64,000 bases of DNA. Source: Rhodamnia argentea. Lineage: Eukaryota; Streptophyta; Magnoliopsida; Myrtales; Myrtaceae. Within the stretch, counting starts at the first letter, position 1; each line of letters begins with the position of its first letter. Below the pieces are notes generated by a model. That model saw only the letters and a program-made list of their open reading frames with translations, was not told the DNA's origin and searched no databases. Shown here piece after piece: positions 12,121 through 23,530 of this stretch. The translations under genes and the position numbers were made by a program. The stretch covers positions 7,856,001 through 7,920,000 of the forward strand of contig NC_063158.1 in NCBI RefSeq assembly GCF_020921035.1. The letters run 5' to 3'.

Positions 12121-14146
12121 TTTTTTTTATGAATGTATCACATTTAGATGCGGGAAAAATTTAAATAATTGGCAATTTCCAACCTTTTTAGAAGATGCGT
12201 GAAAACTTTAAATGATTGGCAATTTCCATCCTTATTAGAAAAATCAATTCTTAGCGGGCTCGGATATGTTCCACGTAAACCAATGATGTGTTGTCTTGAA
12301 TGCTTAACGTGTTAATAACTTGGATTGGGACAATTTTAATTTGATTAAATTTTTTTGAAAAATATACAGGGTACCTGAAACTTGTGAAACTGATAAATGT
12401 CAAGTCTCAAGCGAGCATCCAATTTCCAAGAGCCTGTAGATTAGGTCTAGGTTTTAGAAACCTAGAACCAATAGGATACATGCCATGTTCCAATAATTAG
12501 AACGGATAGGGTTGGTTCCAAGATAGGCAATATGGATATTTTCCATAGATAGATTCCAGAGAAGGGGAGCGAGCTCCCTCAAGTCTATCATTCAATGGTA
12601 AATCCATCAAACGGGTGGGTCTAATCGGATCGAAAATGATATAACCCAAATTGATCCATTTTCACACAATATATATCTAGCGACTCATACCCGATCATAT
12701 TACTTAAAAACTTTCAAATTTAACTTATTTTAGGAAAAATTATTTATTATAATTTCTTAAAAAATTATATTGCTGAAATACTATGAACAATTTTTTGTAA
12801 TTAAAAAAAATGATTTTTTATATGTTATCATATTTTCTTTTTTTTCTTCTAAGTCCGACAAAGGTCGCTTGCCGACCTTGTTCGTCACGTAAGTGTCTCG
12901 GCCCTCGCTGGATTTTGTATAGAAAGAATTTCATAGAGACTCCCTGATTACGTGAGAAGAGAGAGGCTAACAACCGTCGGATCAAGTCATGAGACTCGAT
13001 CTCCGCTACTGGATAGTGAGAATCTCTCTACTGTAAGATTGTTAGGCGAGAGTGGGTCTCCACCGTTAGATTAGTATGTAACAATAAAACTCTACCGTTA
13101 AATGAGAGGGGAGATCAACGGTGCAGTTAGAGTGATTCTTACTAAATAGGGATGCCATGTCCCTCATTTGTATTGGACTATATTTGAGCAAAAAAATCAT
13201 CTCTCTCCAAGAACTCTCTGTAAACACTCTTCAATTTTGATTAGGTTTACCCTTTTTCTCGATTGATAAGATGAAATAGAGCGCAAGTGGCCCATTGCTC
13301 GTGATTTTTTAAGCTTACTGTGTGAAGTACCCATTCTCACTACCAACCAGCAAAGCCAAAATCTCGAAGCAACAAACTCAATGTTTCTAACAGCAGTGCG
13401 GATAAGGTAACAAATATCAGGTTCACAATTGTTCTGTCTTTATAGTCAACCGAAAAGTGATGGCGCTGCAGTGAACCAACAAGCTGTGCACTCCTACTAA
13501 CCCCGCAGCCTACGACATCACATGAAACCATCTCTGTGATAAAAGCGAAACTGAAGAGATGCCACACGAAACCAATACAGTGATCAATGAAATTGAACGA
13601 TGGCCAACTCCGGTCGAGCCATGTCCATCTCGGCTCTTTCAAAATATAATTCGGGAGGGTCATCAACTTTGTTAATGTCGCCGTCAGGTATTCAATTCAT
13701 ATTTTAATCAAGAAACGAAAAATGGTTTGACTTGATTTACGATTGAATAGAAGCAGAAATCTGGGGCATTTTACTTTCTTGGCTGCTGGTGACACCATTA
13801 GTGATGAGCTAAGCAGTTTACTACTCTAGGTGCACTAAAGCAGCTTAAGTTTTGTATAATATAGATTTGAGGTTGACCGGTATATGCCCCTAGTGAAACC
13901 GATAACCTCTATCACCACACACTTCGTTGTAAGAAAGCTAATGGCAAATCGACAATAAGCTCTGGCAGTTAAGATACACGTCCAGGAGAGAGAACACGCC
14001 AAAATAAAGCGAGCACAGTCGATTCACATATTTATATAACCAAAGAAGCATTTGGTCAAATCATCAAACTCACGGTGTAAAGCTATCGAAACATTTTAGT
14101 TATTTGGACACCATCTACTTGAACATCATAAAGAGAGCTAACCATC
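12121..14146. other. Intergenic space between two convergent genes
   Basis: The interval holds an AT-rich stretch (12680-12850), a short GC-rich core piece typical of a local repeat family (12855-12905), and a 12600-12720 block ('GGTCTAATCGGATCGAAAA') that resembles 44810-44870. The part from about 13300 to 14146 is probably the 3' flank and UTR of the minus-strand kinase. A 108-codon minus-strand open frame at 13340-13666 has no recognisable motif. Confidence 0.4.
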
Positions 14147-17100
14147 TTATCCTGTGACTTTCCGCGAAAAGGCACGGCCAGGTGGAATCTTGTTTGGCTT
14201 ACTTCGAAACATGTCGCCAGGCTCACCACGCCATCCTCCGGCCTTCATAGGGTGCGGCACTCGCGGTATGGCAGAATCCTTTCGGGAACTTAGTGACATG
14301 TTTGCCATCTTCTGTGCTGCGCCAGCAACAGCACTCGCTGTTCCACCCTTATTTATAGAGGCTGGCAATTCATACAGCAGCCAAAGTCAAGACTCAAGAA
14401 ACACCGGTTTATGACAAGGCAACCTCACATCCATGTCATCATATTGGACATACAACACCATGCATTTATTAGATTAACGATGAATATTGGAGATACAACA
14501 CAGCATTCTCAGTAGCATGTGCGCCTGAATTGACAAAGCTTATGCGCACTCCTTAATGGACTCGCAAATGAAATAAAACAAGCAAGAGAAACCAAGCTTG
14601 CTTCTGAAAAATGCATGATAAGTGGAAGACACACAGAAGGAAAGGGCACCAAGAAAAATACTTACATGGGCTGTTCTTCCCTGGTGGGCGATATTTCTGT
14701 TGTTTGATGAAGGTACTTGATGACTTGTTATGATTTGCATCCTTCTAAAAAAAGAAAGTAAAAGATGCTCAGATCCAAGTACAAATGAATCCGATTGGCC
14801 AATAATCTTAGGACAACGTATTTTTTAATATCCTAATTTTATACATGTATCCTGTGTGTGTGCGCAAGCGGGCAGAGAGAGAGAGAGAGAGAGAGCATGG
14901 TTCAAAATTTACTTAAATGCAATGAATGAACAAGTGGCGCTACTTCTCTATAATTTCAGTTATCAGGCCTAGCTAATTGAAGCAAGTCTGAATGGTCTCT
15001 TGAAGGGTACTTGTACACGTGTAAACTGGAAGGACATGCAGGACCGATGAACAAATCCCACACATGAAACTTCAAAAGAGACTCAAAGCATTTTATCATC
15101 TCTTTAAGACTGCCTTTCCATTTAAAGCCACCCCACTATGAGCAACTCCTGTCTTAAACCTGATTCTACATAAAAATCAAAACACAGGTAAGAGACTCGT
15201 ACCTCACTGCCCATGTTTAGCTTCCTTTCTACACCTGCAATAACAAAGGGAATGAAGTTAAATATGTTTTGTATCAAATCTAACTTAAAACAGATGTGCA
15301 TATTCATCTGCATCCATAATTGTCAATTTATTAGGAGCAACTATTCACAGAACATGCCTCCATGCCTCCAGGTAATCAACTTTAGATCTGTCCTTTATAG
15401 TTAAATATTAAACAATTACCTGGATGGAAAGGAAAAATAGATGACATGCCAGCAGGTAAAAAGAGTTGTACGTGACTCGAACAAGAGTCTTACATCATCA
15501 TGGCAGGTGCTTGAATTAACAAGGATACTATCAGGTCCTACCACTCGAACATTCGCTAACAATGCCAAGCATCAAGCTAAGCATTTACAGCTATGAGATT
15601 TTAGGTAATATGCCAAATACACATGAACCTCTTGAGGCACTACTACCTAGTGGAACAACTATACGGAAGGCGAATTGCAGCTTTAAATTTGTTTCAAGTT
15701 CGTCTTGTGTCAATAAATCCCATAATTCAGTAACTACCTCACAAAACTTCATTTCAACTCCCGAAAATACGAAAAGTTTCCCTTTACAACTTGAAATCAT
15801 TTCTTGTATAAGTTCTAGTTTTTACCCTAATCTCCCGCATAAACACTTATCATAGGGCCGTGAATCCAGAAAACCACAAAGATCGGCAAAGAACCAATGA
15901 TGATCTAGGTGGGAGAATGCAATTTCTTTAAAGCTTCATATATTTCAAAATCATAGCATTAACATACTGTTATCTCCTGAGCCTGAATCAACACATAATA
16001 TCATATACAGGTTAACTGAAGTTGCTATACTCTATCTCATTGTCACATTTTTGTCAAGAGGGCTAAGAATGATTGACAATATTACGCAACCTTTGTTGAC
16101 AGGCTGCTGTTTTGGCGATGAAAGGTTGCCTGAGAGCTTTGAACTGGCTACAGCAGCTGTTCTTCTAGTATTTTGCAACTGCAAAGGTGCTCTAGCGCCA
16201 ACTGTGCCCATACAAGTGAATAACTCATGTATGATGACAAAAGAAATCCAAGGAGATTTTTCTTCTCATGTCCAGTAAAAGGATATTAAGACTAATAAAG
16301 AGAACCTGAAGGAGGGGTTCTTGGAGCAGTTGCTTTCACACGAAGAGACGGTGGAACATAAAAGCAACTCTGGCACAGACACGAGTACAGTACACGTTAC
16401 AAAGAAGCCACAAGTCCAAAGATTGAAAGTAATAAAACTTTTCTGAAACTTTCTGAAGGAAAGAAAGGGGACAATATAGTCACCTGAAAGAAAGGAAGCT
16501 GCAATGCTTCAGCTGCCGTCGGCCTCTTGCAGGGATCCCATGAACAAAGTGACTGTCAATGAAACGAAAGCACATTAAAGTAAATAGCAAACTAGATCAG
16601 TGAGCAGTAAGGCTGCAAACTGGGTTCTCCCCATAAAATGCAAGCTGAAGCATCAACCATCGAACTTCAGCTATAAAAGGCCATAATGCATTTCCGTAGT
16701 TTACAATTCACTTACCTTTATAAGACTAATAGCATGTTCACTTGCAGATGGTATCGCCACAGAAAGATCAACACCAGAAAACTGCATCACAAAACTAATT
16801 CCATCTTGTAAACGCACACTAGAGAATATAAGTATAGAAGGAAGCAGTAATCTAAAAAACTTATTACCTGGGGGAACTGATAATTAATGGCCTTTGCAAG
16901 ATGAAGGCCTTCTGCCCAAGAGTCTGGGGCAGGACTACCTAATACACTGCATATTTTGTATATCTCATCTGCTTCACTGAATGCATCACAGGTGAAGTGT
17001 TAATTACTTGTGCACTCAATACCAACCAGCGAGCAACATCTAAGAGAAAGCAGTCGAGAAAGCTACAAAGCATACTAAAAAACAATTAAGTTACGAGCTC

Positions 17101-17625
17101 CACATAAACTGTAACGAGGCAAGCAGAAAATTTTCAGAGCAGAATAAATTCAATTGCGCAGTTTTAAGAGGAAAGACCTACACCAGGACATATACCTGCT
17201 GCCTGGAAAAAGTGGACGCAGGTTGAACATTTCAGCCATTATAGCACCCATAGCCCACATATCTACATGAGCAAAGCAAAAAGAAAAGTTTGTTGCTGAT
17301 TATAAATCATGTCTTTAAATAATCCAAGTAGACAGTTACACTGTCATGACAACTCACCAACTTTAGGACCATACGTAAATGACTGAAGCAAGACTTCCGG
17401 CGCTCGATACCTGTAATTCATTTCATTGTTTTTTGTGTCAAGACAACACAGCAGATAACAAAAAGAATACTGATGATTGCTGAAATAATTTGAATTCTAA
17501 TACGAGAGTACATTTCACCCACCAGCGTGTTGAGACGTATTCAGTGTATGGTGGCCGCGAATTTATTTCACGAGCAAGGCCAAAATCAGCTATTTTAATC
17601 GTTTCTTTCGTAACCAGCAAATTTT

Positions 17626-17661
<36 letters not shown>

Positions 17662-19545
17662 CAAACCTAAAAGCATAGGGAAACTGAAAGATAAGAAAAG
17701 AGGAGAAATTATGCTATGGGCCAGACATGTGCAATTTCATATAAAAACCCATTGCAGGTCATGATGATAGATGCACCAGACTTGTATGTGCACTGGAAAT
17801 ACAACAGAACACACAAAGGTAATTCAGCAAGCATCTCCCACAGAAGGGGTGGAAGAGAGGGGGAGGGGGTACATTTTAGATGTAAGCCCAAATCCCAAAA
17901 AATTGTATAATAGACTCAGTAGACAACGTAGTGAAGCAACTCTTACTGAGATGCAACTAATAGCTACAAAAAATTATCCTAAAAAATTAGGCAAAGAACT
18001 ATACAAGAAAGAAAAGCAAAAAGGAGAACTATTTATGAAAGAAAAGCAGATGATTCCAAACTCGATTGTAAAGGTAACTCCCTATGTACTGGCGAGTGGT
18101 AAAGAGGGATTCAACAACTAAAAGAAAGATTGATTCTTTGGGATCCTTCCTTTCTTCAAACGGAACGTTCTCATGGTTCGGCAATCTAGCTCTGGAGCTG
18201 ATGTGGAATGTTTAGGGTTGGTAAAAGGTGTATTACTTTATGTTAAATAATACAAACATAAGAAAACCTCTTTTGACATAATGGTTGAGCCCGCAAGATT
18301 ATGCTGGTCTATATGTGTTTAGCTTTCCTCAGTGTGATTTACTGCCTATGTCCTGAATCCTTGCGAGTTACATATGAGCTATTGCCGCCAATAATCCCAC
18401 ATTAATGAGTTTTTCCCTACAAAAGAAAAAAGAATAACGTGCCTAGCTACTGAGCGATAGCACAGAATCATCAAGCTAACAATTCTACAGAACATCTAGA
18501 GAGCGTCTCCTGAAGTCAGAACACATGGCAAATCCTGAATATATGCTGATGAGAAGGCGACTAACATCTATCGACAGCACTAAAATACCAGGTACTCAAG
18601 TCGATTCTACTCAAAGAAAGGTACAAATAGAATAACAACTAGAAAGGGAGAGGTTCAGGGAACCAGTAATTAAATATCTAAAACTAGACTAATTTAATTT
18701 CTCCAAGAAGAATAGCCACCATCCTTCGTTTGGTCATAAACTATGTGCTTTTTTCTAATCATTACGAAGCCGATACTGAATCAAACATTAAATTATGCCC
18801 TAAACTCAAGGTTTGTTACCTGGTTTAAGGTCACGGTGGAAGTACCCGCGCTGATGCATGTATGTAAGACCTTGAAATACTTGAAAGCACCAATTTCTGA
18901 TTTCTGCTTCAGAAAATAATTTTTCTCTGTCTTTCATGAGCTGGTACAAGTTGAACTCCTGAAGCAGGCACAAATAGTGAGCAATTATCTCGCAATTATA
19001 CCCAAAGTAGGACAAGCACTCGCTCGATGAGAAGAAACACAAAAGTGTACCATGTACTCAAACACGAAATACAAGATATCATTTTCCCGGATGACTTCCT
19101 TAAGCTTCACGATGTTTGGATGGTTTAACTTCCTCAATGACTGACATAAAAAAGAAACTTCAATAAATAACGGCATAGAAACACTGGATGATTAGGTTAA
19201 AAGACAAATACTATGCTGTAACACCTTCACTTCTCTCAAATTTATGCACTCCTCCCACGAGTAATATTTCTTCTTCATTTTCTTAACTGCAACCTGCATA
19301 AAGAATGGTGTGCTATACTGATTAGATAGCAGATCTCCAAACTACAACTGCTATCAAAACGTACACTGCAAACACACTTACAACTTCACCAGACAGCTTA
19401 TTTATAGCTCGCCAAACACTTCCAAATGTTCCATCACCAACTTCTTTTATTAATTTGTACCTACAGCAACAGAAAACCAATCAGACAATCCACATATACA
19501 AGCATGCAAAGAATGAACTGCATGGAGTTGAAATTACCTCTCCAT
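14147..19545 (-). CDS. MAK/RCK-type serine/threonine protein kinase (CDKF4/MHK-like)
   Basis: Sixteen coding exons, listed 5' to 3' on the minus strand: 19545-19538, 19460-19382, 19293-19225, 19140-19051, 18958-18820, 17625-17523, 17410-17358, 17262-17196, 16976-16868, 16781-16716, 16552-16484, 16369-16306, 16201-16091, 15234-15203, 14744-14666, 14361-14147. All phases close, giving 450 aa. Residues: glycine loop VGDGTFGSV (10-18), catalytic K33, HRDLKPEN (123-130), DFG (142-144), TEY activation-loop motif (156-158), WYRAPEV (163-169). The TEY motif and the start [13 protein letters not shown] place it with male-germ-cell-associated/RCK kinases. The tail after about residue 290 is basic and Ser/Pro-rich and keeps the conserved PMKAGGW block. 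Exon 1 codes only ATGGAGAG. The donor of exon 13 (GTTGCG) is weak. The Arabidopsis counterpart is probably At4g19110; its substrate is unknown to me. Confidence 0.92.
14873..14897. repeat. (GA)n microsatellite in kinase intron 14
   Basis: About twelve GA units in the intron between the 15234-15203 and 14744-14666 exons. Another pure (GA) run of about 16 units at 17628-17659 forms the polypyrimidine tract directly in front of the exon starting at 17625. Confidence 0.9.
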
Positions 19546-22500
19546 TCTTTCAGAAGCAAAGCAACCGAAATAGATTGAGGCTCTTTCTTTATTCCAGAAG
19601 ACCAAAATAAAACTAATGTCCCAGGAAGTATAACAATTACAAGCAGATGACTCTTAGTTAACTGTATATACTACGAATAAATGCCGTTGCTCATCTAGCT
19701 GAATCTACCGCTCATATTGGAAGGCACAAGCTGCGATTGTGCCACCTGACGTATTCTGTCAGACAGATTTCCCAGCTTTATTAATTATTGAACTGAAGGC
19801 GTGATACCCGTGACAATGCAAAGGCAGAAAAGGACAGACACCTTCGAACATGCTGAACCGATTACACCCAACTAAAAGGATTGCCTCTCAATTCAGGGAT
19901 ACTGCATCTGGAAGTAGTATCCAAGATTCAACTACAGCAAGAGCTATCTCATCCACACGACTCCTTTGCAGATGTCCAACGATGAGTATCTGGTCAACCA
20001 AACCATCCTGCACTATATAAGGACTATCTTCTGTTCTAATGCAACAACTTCCAGTAAAGTTGCCCACAAGCAGATATTGATTGTTAGGTGCCGCATTCAG
20101 CCCTGTAAAGAAGAAATGGTGTTACAAATGAAAAATGAGCACAGAATCCTACGAGGATATCAAATTAATATTTAGAATACAGAAGTGTCATGACATTCAC
20201 CTTCCACGACTTCTCTCAGAAATTTTCACATGAAGCTGAAATGGAAAAGCACCGTCCAATTTAAAGTTAGTTAGAGAATCTTTTCAGTCAGCACAACGGA
20301 AAAACAAGAAGAGCCGCTTACCTGGTACAATGCACTGATGATTCGCCTCCTATGCTATAAAAACCTCGCATTATTCCTCTTCCACTATTCATCCAAAAAG
20401 CTGACAACTATGTGCAATTCACAAAGGAAACCTGAAGAAAATCTCCAAGCACAAAAAACCGCCAATCAAGCATTTCCTGGAAAGAGAGTATCCAACACTT
20501 TGGGCGATTCAACCAAAACCGCAGCTGCTCCATATCTTATGAAACAAACACTGTTTCCAATCCTAATTGACTGTAACCTGACAAATAGATTACAATGTCA
20601 GACCTTGAACCAAAGAAGTGAGACACATATTGTTCAATCAAGCAAGGTTGCGTGATCTGTGGCAATAACACAATAGGCAAACAAGTACAAGCATAGAGAA
20701 GCTGATTCTCATGAAAGGAAAATCTAAAACAAGCTGATGCTCCTGCAAATTTTCAATTATGTACCTAAATATTGACCCAAAACTGATGAAACAAGATCCT
20801 CTTTTCCTAAGCATATTGACAACTTGTGGATACGTCCCATTATGTTAAACAAGGACAAAAAAAGAAACAGCGATCATAAACCATACTAGAAATTGGCATC
20901 CTATAGATTGCCTAGTCCCATGATTTGTTAAACAAGTCACCATCCAATTCTGAAGCAAAAGATACATGATGATAATGACAACAAAAAGATGTGCACAAAA
21001 ACCCGATGAAATTTCAAATGCTACCAACCAGTTCCAAATATCACGGGTTAAAGAAACTATTCTGGATTATTTCACAACAAAAAAGCTACTCTATAACAAC
21101 AAAAAGATGTACAAAAACCCAATCCAATTCCAAATGCCACCAATCATTTCCAAATATCACAGGTTAAAGAAGCTGTTCTGGATCATTTCACAACAAAAAA
21201 ACTCCTCTACTAGTTCTCTTTGATTGTTAAAAAGAAAGGTATTATCAGCATATACAAAGCCATTAGGAACTAACGACATGTTAGAAGACTATATTGAGTT
21301 GGAACGAAAAATGAGGGAGTTGAACTTGAGGAGAATGAATTGAAGATAGAGAAAGCTGCCTTTTCTTTTGTTGCCTGGGAGAGACTAAATTTGGAAATGA
21401 AGAAAATGTGAGAGGAGTGCTCAAATTGTTTGGAATACAAAGCAAATGGACCAAATGAAGTTTTGTTAGATGAAATAAGAATTGAGGACAACTACTTATG
21501 GGAAAAAGAGTGTAGCGTAAACTTGTAGGTTCAATTTAGTATTCTCAAAAGCAATCTTCCCAAGTTTGGAATACTGAGATTTGTGGGTCGAAAAAATGAA
21601 TTAGGTGGGTCCCCAATGCAAATAATCCATCCTCATTTTCCTCCCTCCACTGTTCTCTGTTCCTGAACAAGGTAAAATGTAATTATCACTATTTTCGTGT
21701 AAGATCTCTTTCAACTTTCCCAAACATAGCCTCAAAGTATCATGACCAGTAATATCATACAGAAACCCGAGTAGTAATACCATATGGAAACCTGAAGTAT
21801 GAAATTTACTCTTTTAACAAAGAAGAAAGAAGTATACAAACACAGAGGCAAAACATGAGAACAGAACATGGAATTGTCACATTAAATAAATTTGAATCCA
21901 AGTTCTGTTTAGCACAAGGAATTCTCTGCCTGCTAATTAATCAGCCTCCGTCTAGTAAGAACCTCAAACGCATCAAAAAAGACTGCTCTGATAGAATTTT
22001 TCTCTCATATTTTTCTACCTCATGAATTCCCAGAAAGGTTTCCCATTTTTGCGAGATAGTGCATGATGATCTAAAAGCTTCCCATGTAGGCATGGGCTGA
22101 ACTTCACGGGCTACAAGATTGGCAACTGCATCTTATCTTAAGCAGCAAGAACATAAAAATTCTCAAGCACTGAAACTCTCGGTAGAAAGGATGAATAGTA
22201 ATTGCACCTCTTACTAAAAAAATTCTACTCTCCATCAAACACAAAAGATTCCTTCTTGGAGCCAATCAAGTTAAGGAACGCAATCGAACCAACCAACTCG
22301 ACAGAATTTGACTTGTGGAACTTGACTCCGACAGTACCCAGCTGGAGGCCAATCAAGCTTGAGTTTTCAAGCCAAGCTCGATGAGGTAAAGCACGGGAGA
22401 CTCCCCAGCTTGGCTCGATGATCCGAAATTAGATCTTCTAAACAAATCTAGTAGATTTCTTTATTTTTACAACAAAGAGTACATTTAACATAGTATGATC

Positions 22501-23500
22501 CAACAATAAGTTAAAATTGTCTCTCAAATTCTATTCCCTTGCGAAGCACGGAGAGTCATAACTTGTTAGCGTATGCAGTCTTGTGTTGGATTGGACTCAA
22601 CTGAAACTCCAGCTCAAGCTCTCAAGGTGCAGTCAACTACTTAATCATGCTCGCAAATCACTCAAAGCAATATAAAGTTGCTCGAGTATTCAGCAAGTCG
22701 AGCTCTACTTTCAATTGATTTTTCCCCTTAATAATCACTTAAAAGGGAGGAAAAGCACAAAAAGGAGAAACATACAAACAGATAGAAACCAAAAGCAAAT
22801 GCAGCTGATTAAAATTACGGAGTACAAGCCCACAAAATACGGTGACGGCACCACACTAAAGAGATCGGACAGAGCATTTAACGATTGGCCCAAATCCAAA
22901 AGCCAAAGAAGATAAACCGATTTCACTTCACATCAAAACCATCAGGAATAGAAAATTTCGAGGGCATTATAGCAAAGCCATTGATCTCAACCGCCAAATT
23001 CCTCATAAACGACTAGCAAGCCACCAAAGCAGACCTCGACCCAATAGCTCGACATTAGCGAAAATCTCGTCATACGAATCGCCATAAACCGAACCCTAGA
23101 CAACAGTAGGTCCTTTCCAACACCAACCCGCACGAACGAAACGACATCCGGATCCGATCCAATCCGAACCGATCTCGCCGGATCTAACAAGAAATGCGCT
23201 CAATCATCCAAAAACCAGACCTCAAAAGCACGGAGATCCAGCGATCCATCACAACACGCACATTTCCACAAGGTGCGATCGCATGGACAGAGAGAGACAG
23301 AGAGACAGAGAGAGAGAGAGACCTGAGAGCCAAACGGCATGAATGAGCGTCGCCGAGGACGGGAAGATAGAGAGAGAAAAAGAGAGAGAGAGAGGGCTTC
23401 CTTCTCCGCCACTCGAGGAATTTTTCGGGGAGGTATTCCGCCGTCTGGTCTTCCTCTCCGATCTTGGCCTGCGTCCGGGAACACGAGGCCCCGCTTCGTT
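19546..23500 (-). other. 5' leader and large leader intron of the kinase gene
   Basis: Upstream of the start codon on the minus strand no coding exon is visible for 3.9 kb. At about 23500-23322 a CT-rich leader exon can be read, ending at CTCTCAG|GTCTCT (donor at about 23321/23320). The matching acceptor must lie shortly before 19545; the TTTCTGAAAGA just ahead of the ATG fits weakly. The leader exon contains at least one upstream ATG (near 23342). The intron contains AT-rich DNA and a diverged 118-bp tandem duplication. This leader assignment is inference. Confidence 0.5.
20978..21212. repeat. Tandem duplication, unit about 118 bp, diverged
   Basis: The block beginning 'ACAACAAAAAGATGT' at 20978 recurs at 21096. 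Both copies share 'CAAATATCAC.GGTTAAAGAA', a 'TTCTGGAT.ATTTCACAACA' block, and the same order of segments, with scattered substitutions. It lies within the proposed kinase leader intron. Confidence 0.75.
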
Positions 23501-23530
23501 GGTGGGCGTGCGTTTATATAGCCCACGTTG
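23501..23530 (-). promoter_or_regulatory. TATA box of the kinase gene
   Basis: On the minus strand 'GGCTATATAAACGC' (TATATAAA at 23520-23513) precedes the CT-rich leader by about 25-35 bases. It is a strong plant TATA box in the right place and orientation. Upstream (higher coordinates) there is a long A-tract on this strand at 23530-23547. Confidence 0.65.

Noticed and set aside
13340..13666. 108-codon minus-strand frame downstream of the kinase
   Set aside because: It lies in the probable 3' flank, without splice link or known motif.
20966..21223. 85-codon plus-strand frame with internal peptide repeat
   Set aside because: The peptide repeat reflects a 118-bp DNA tandem duplication inside the kinase leader intron.
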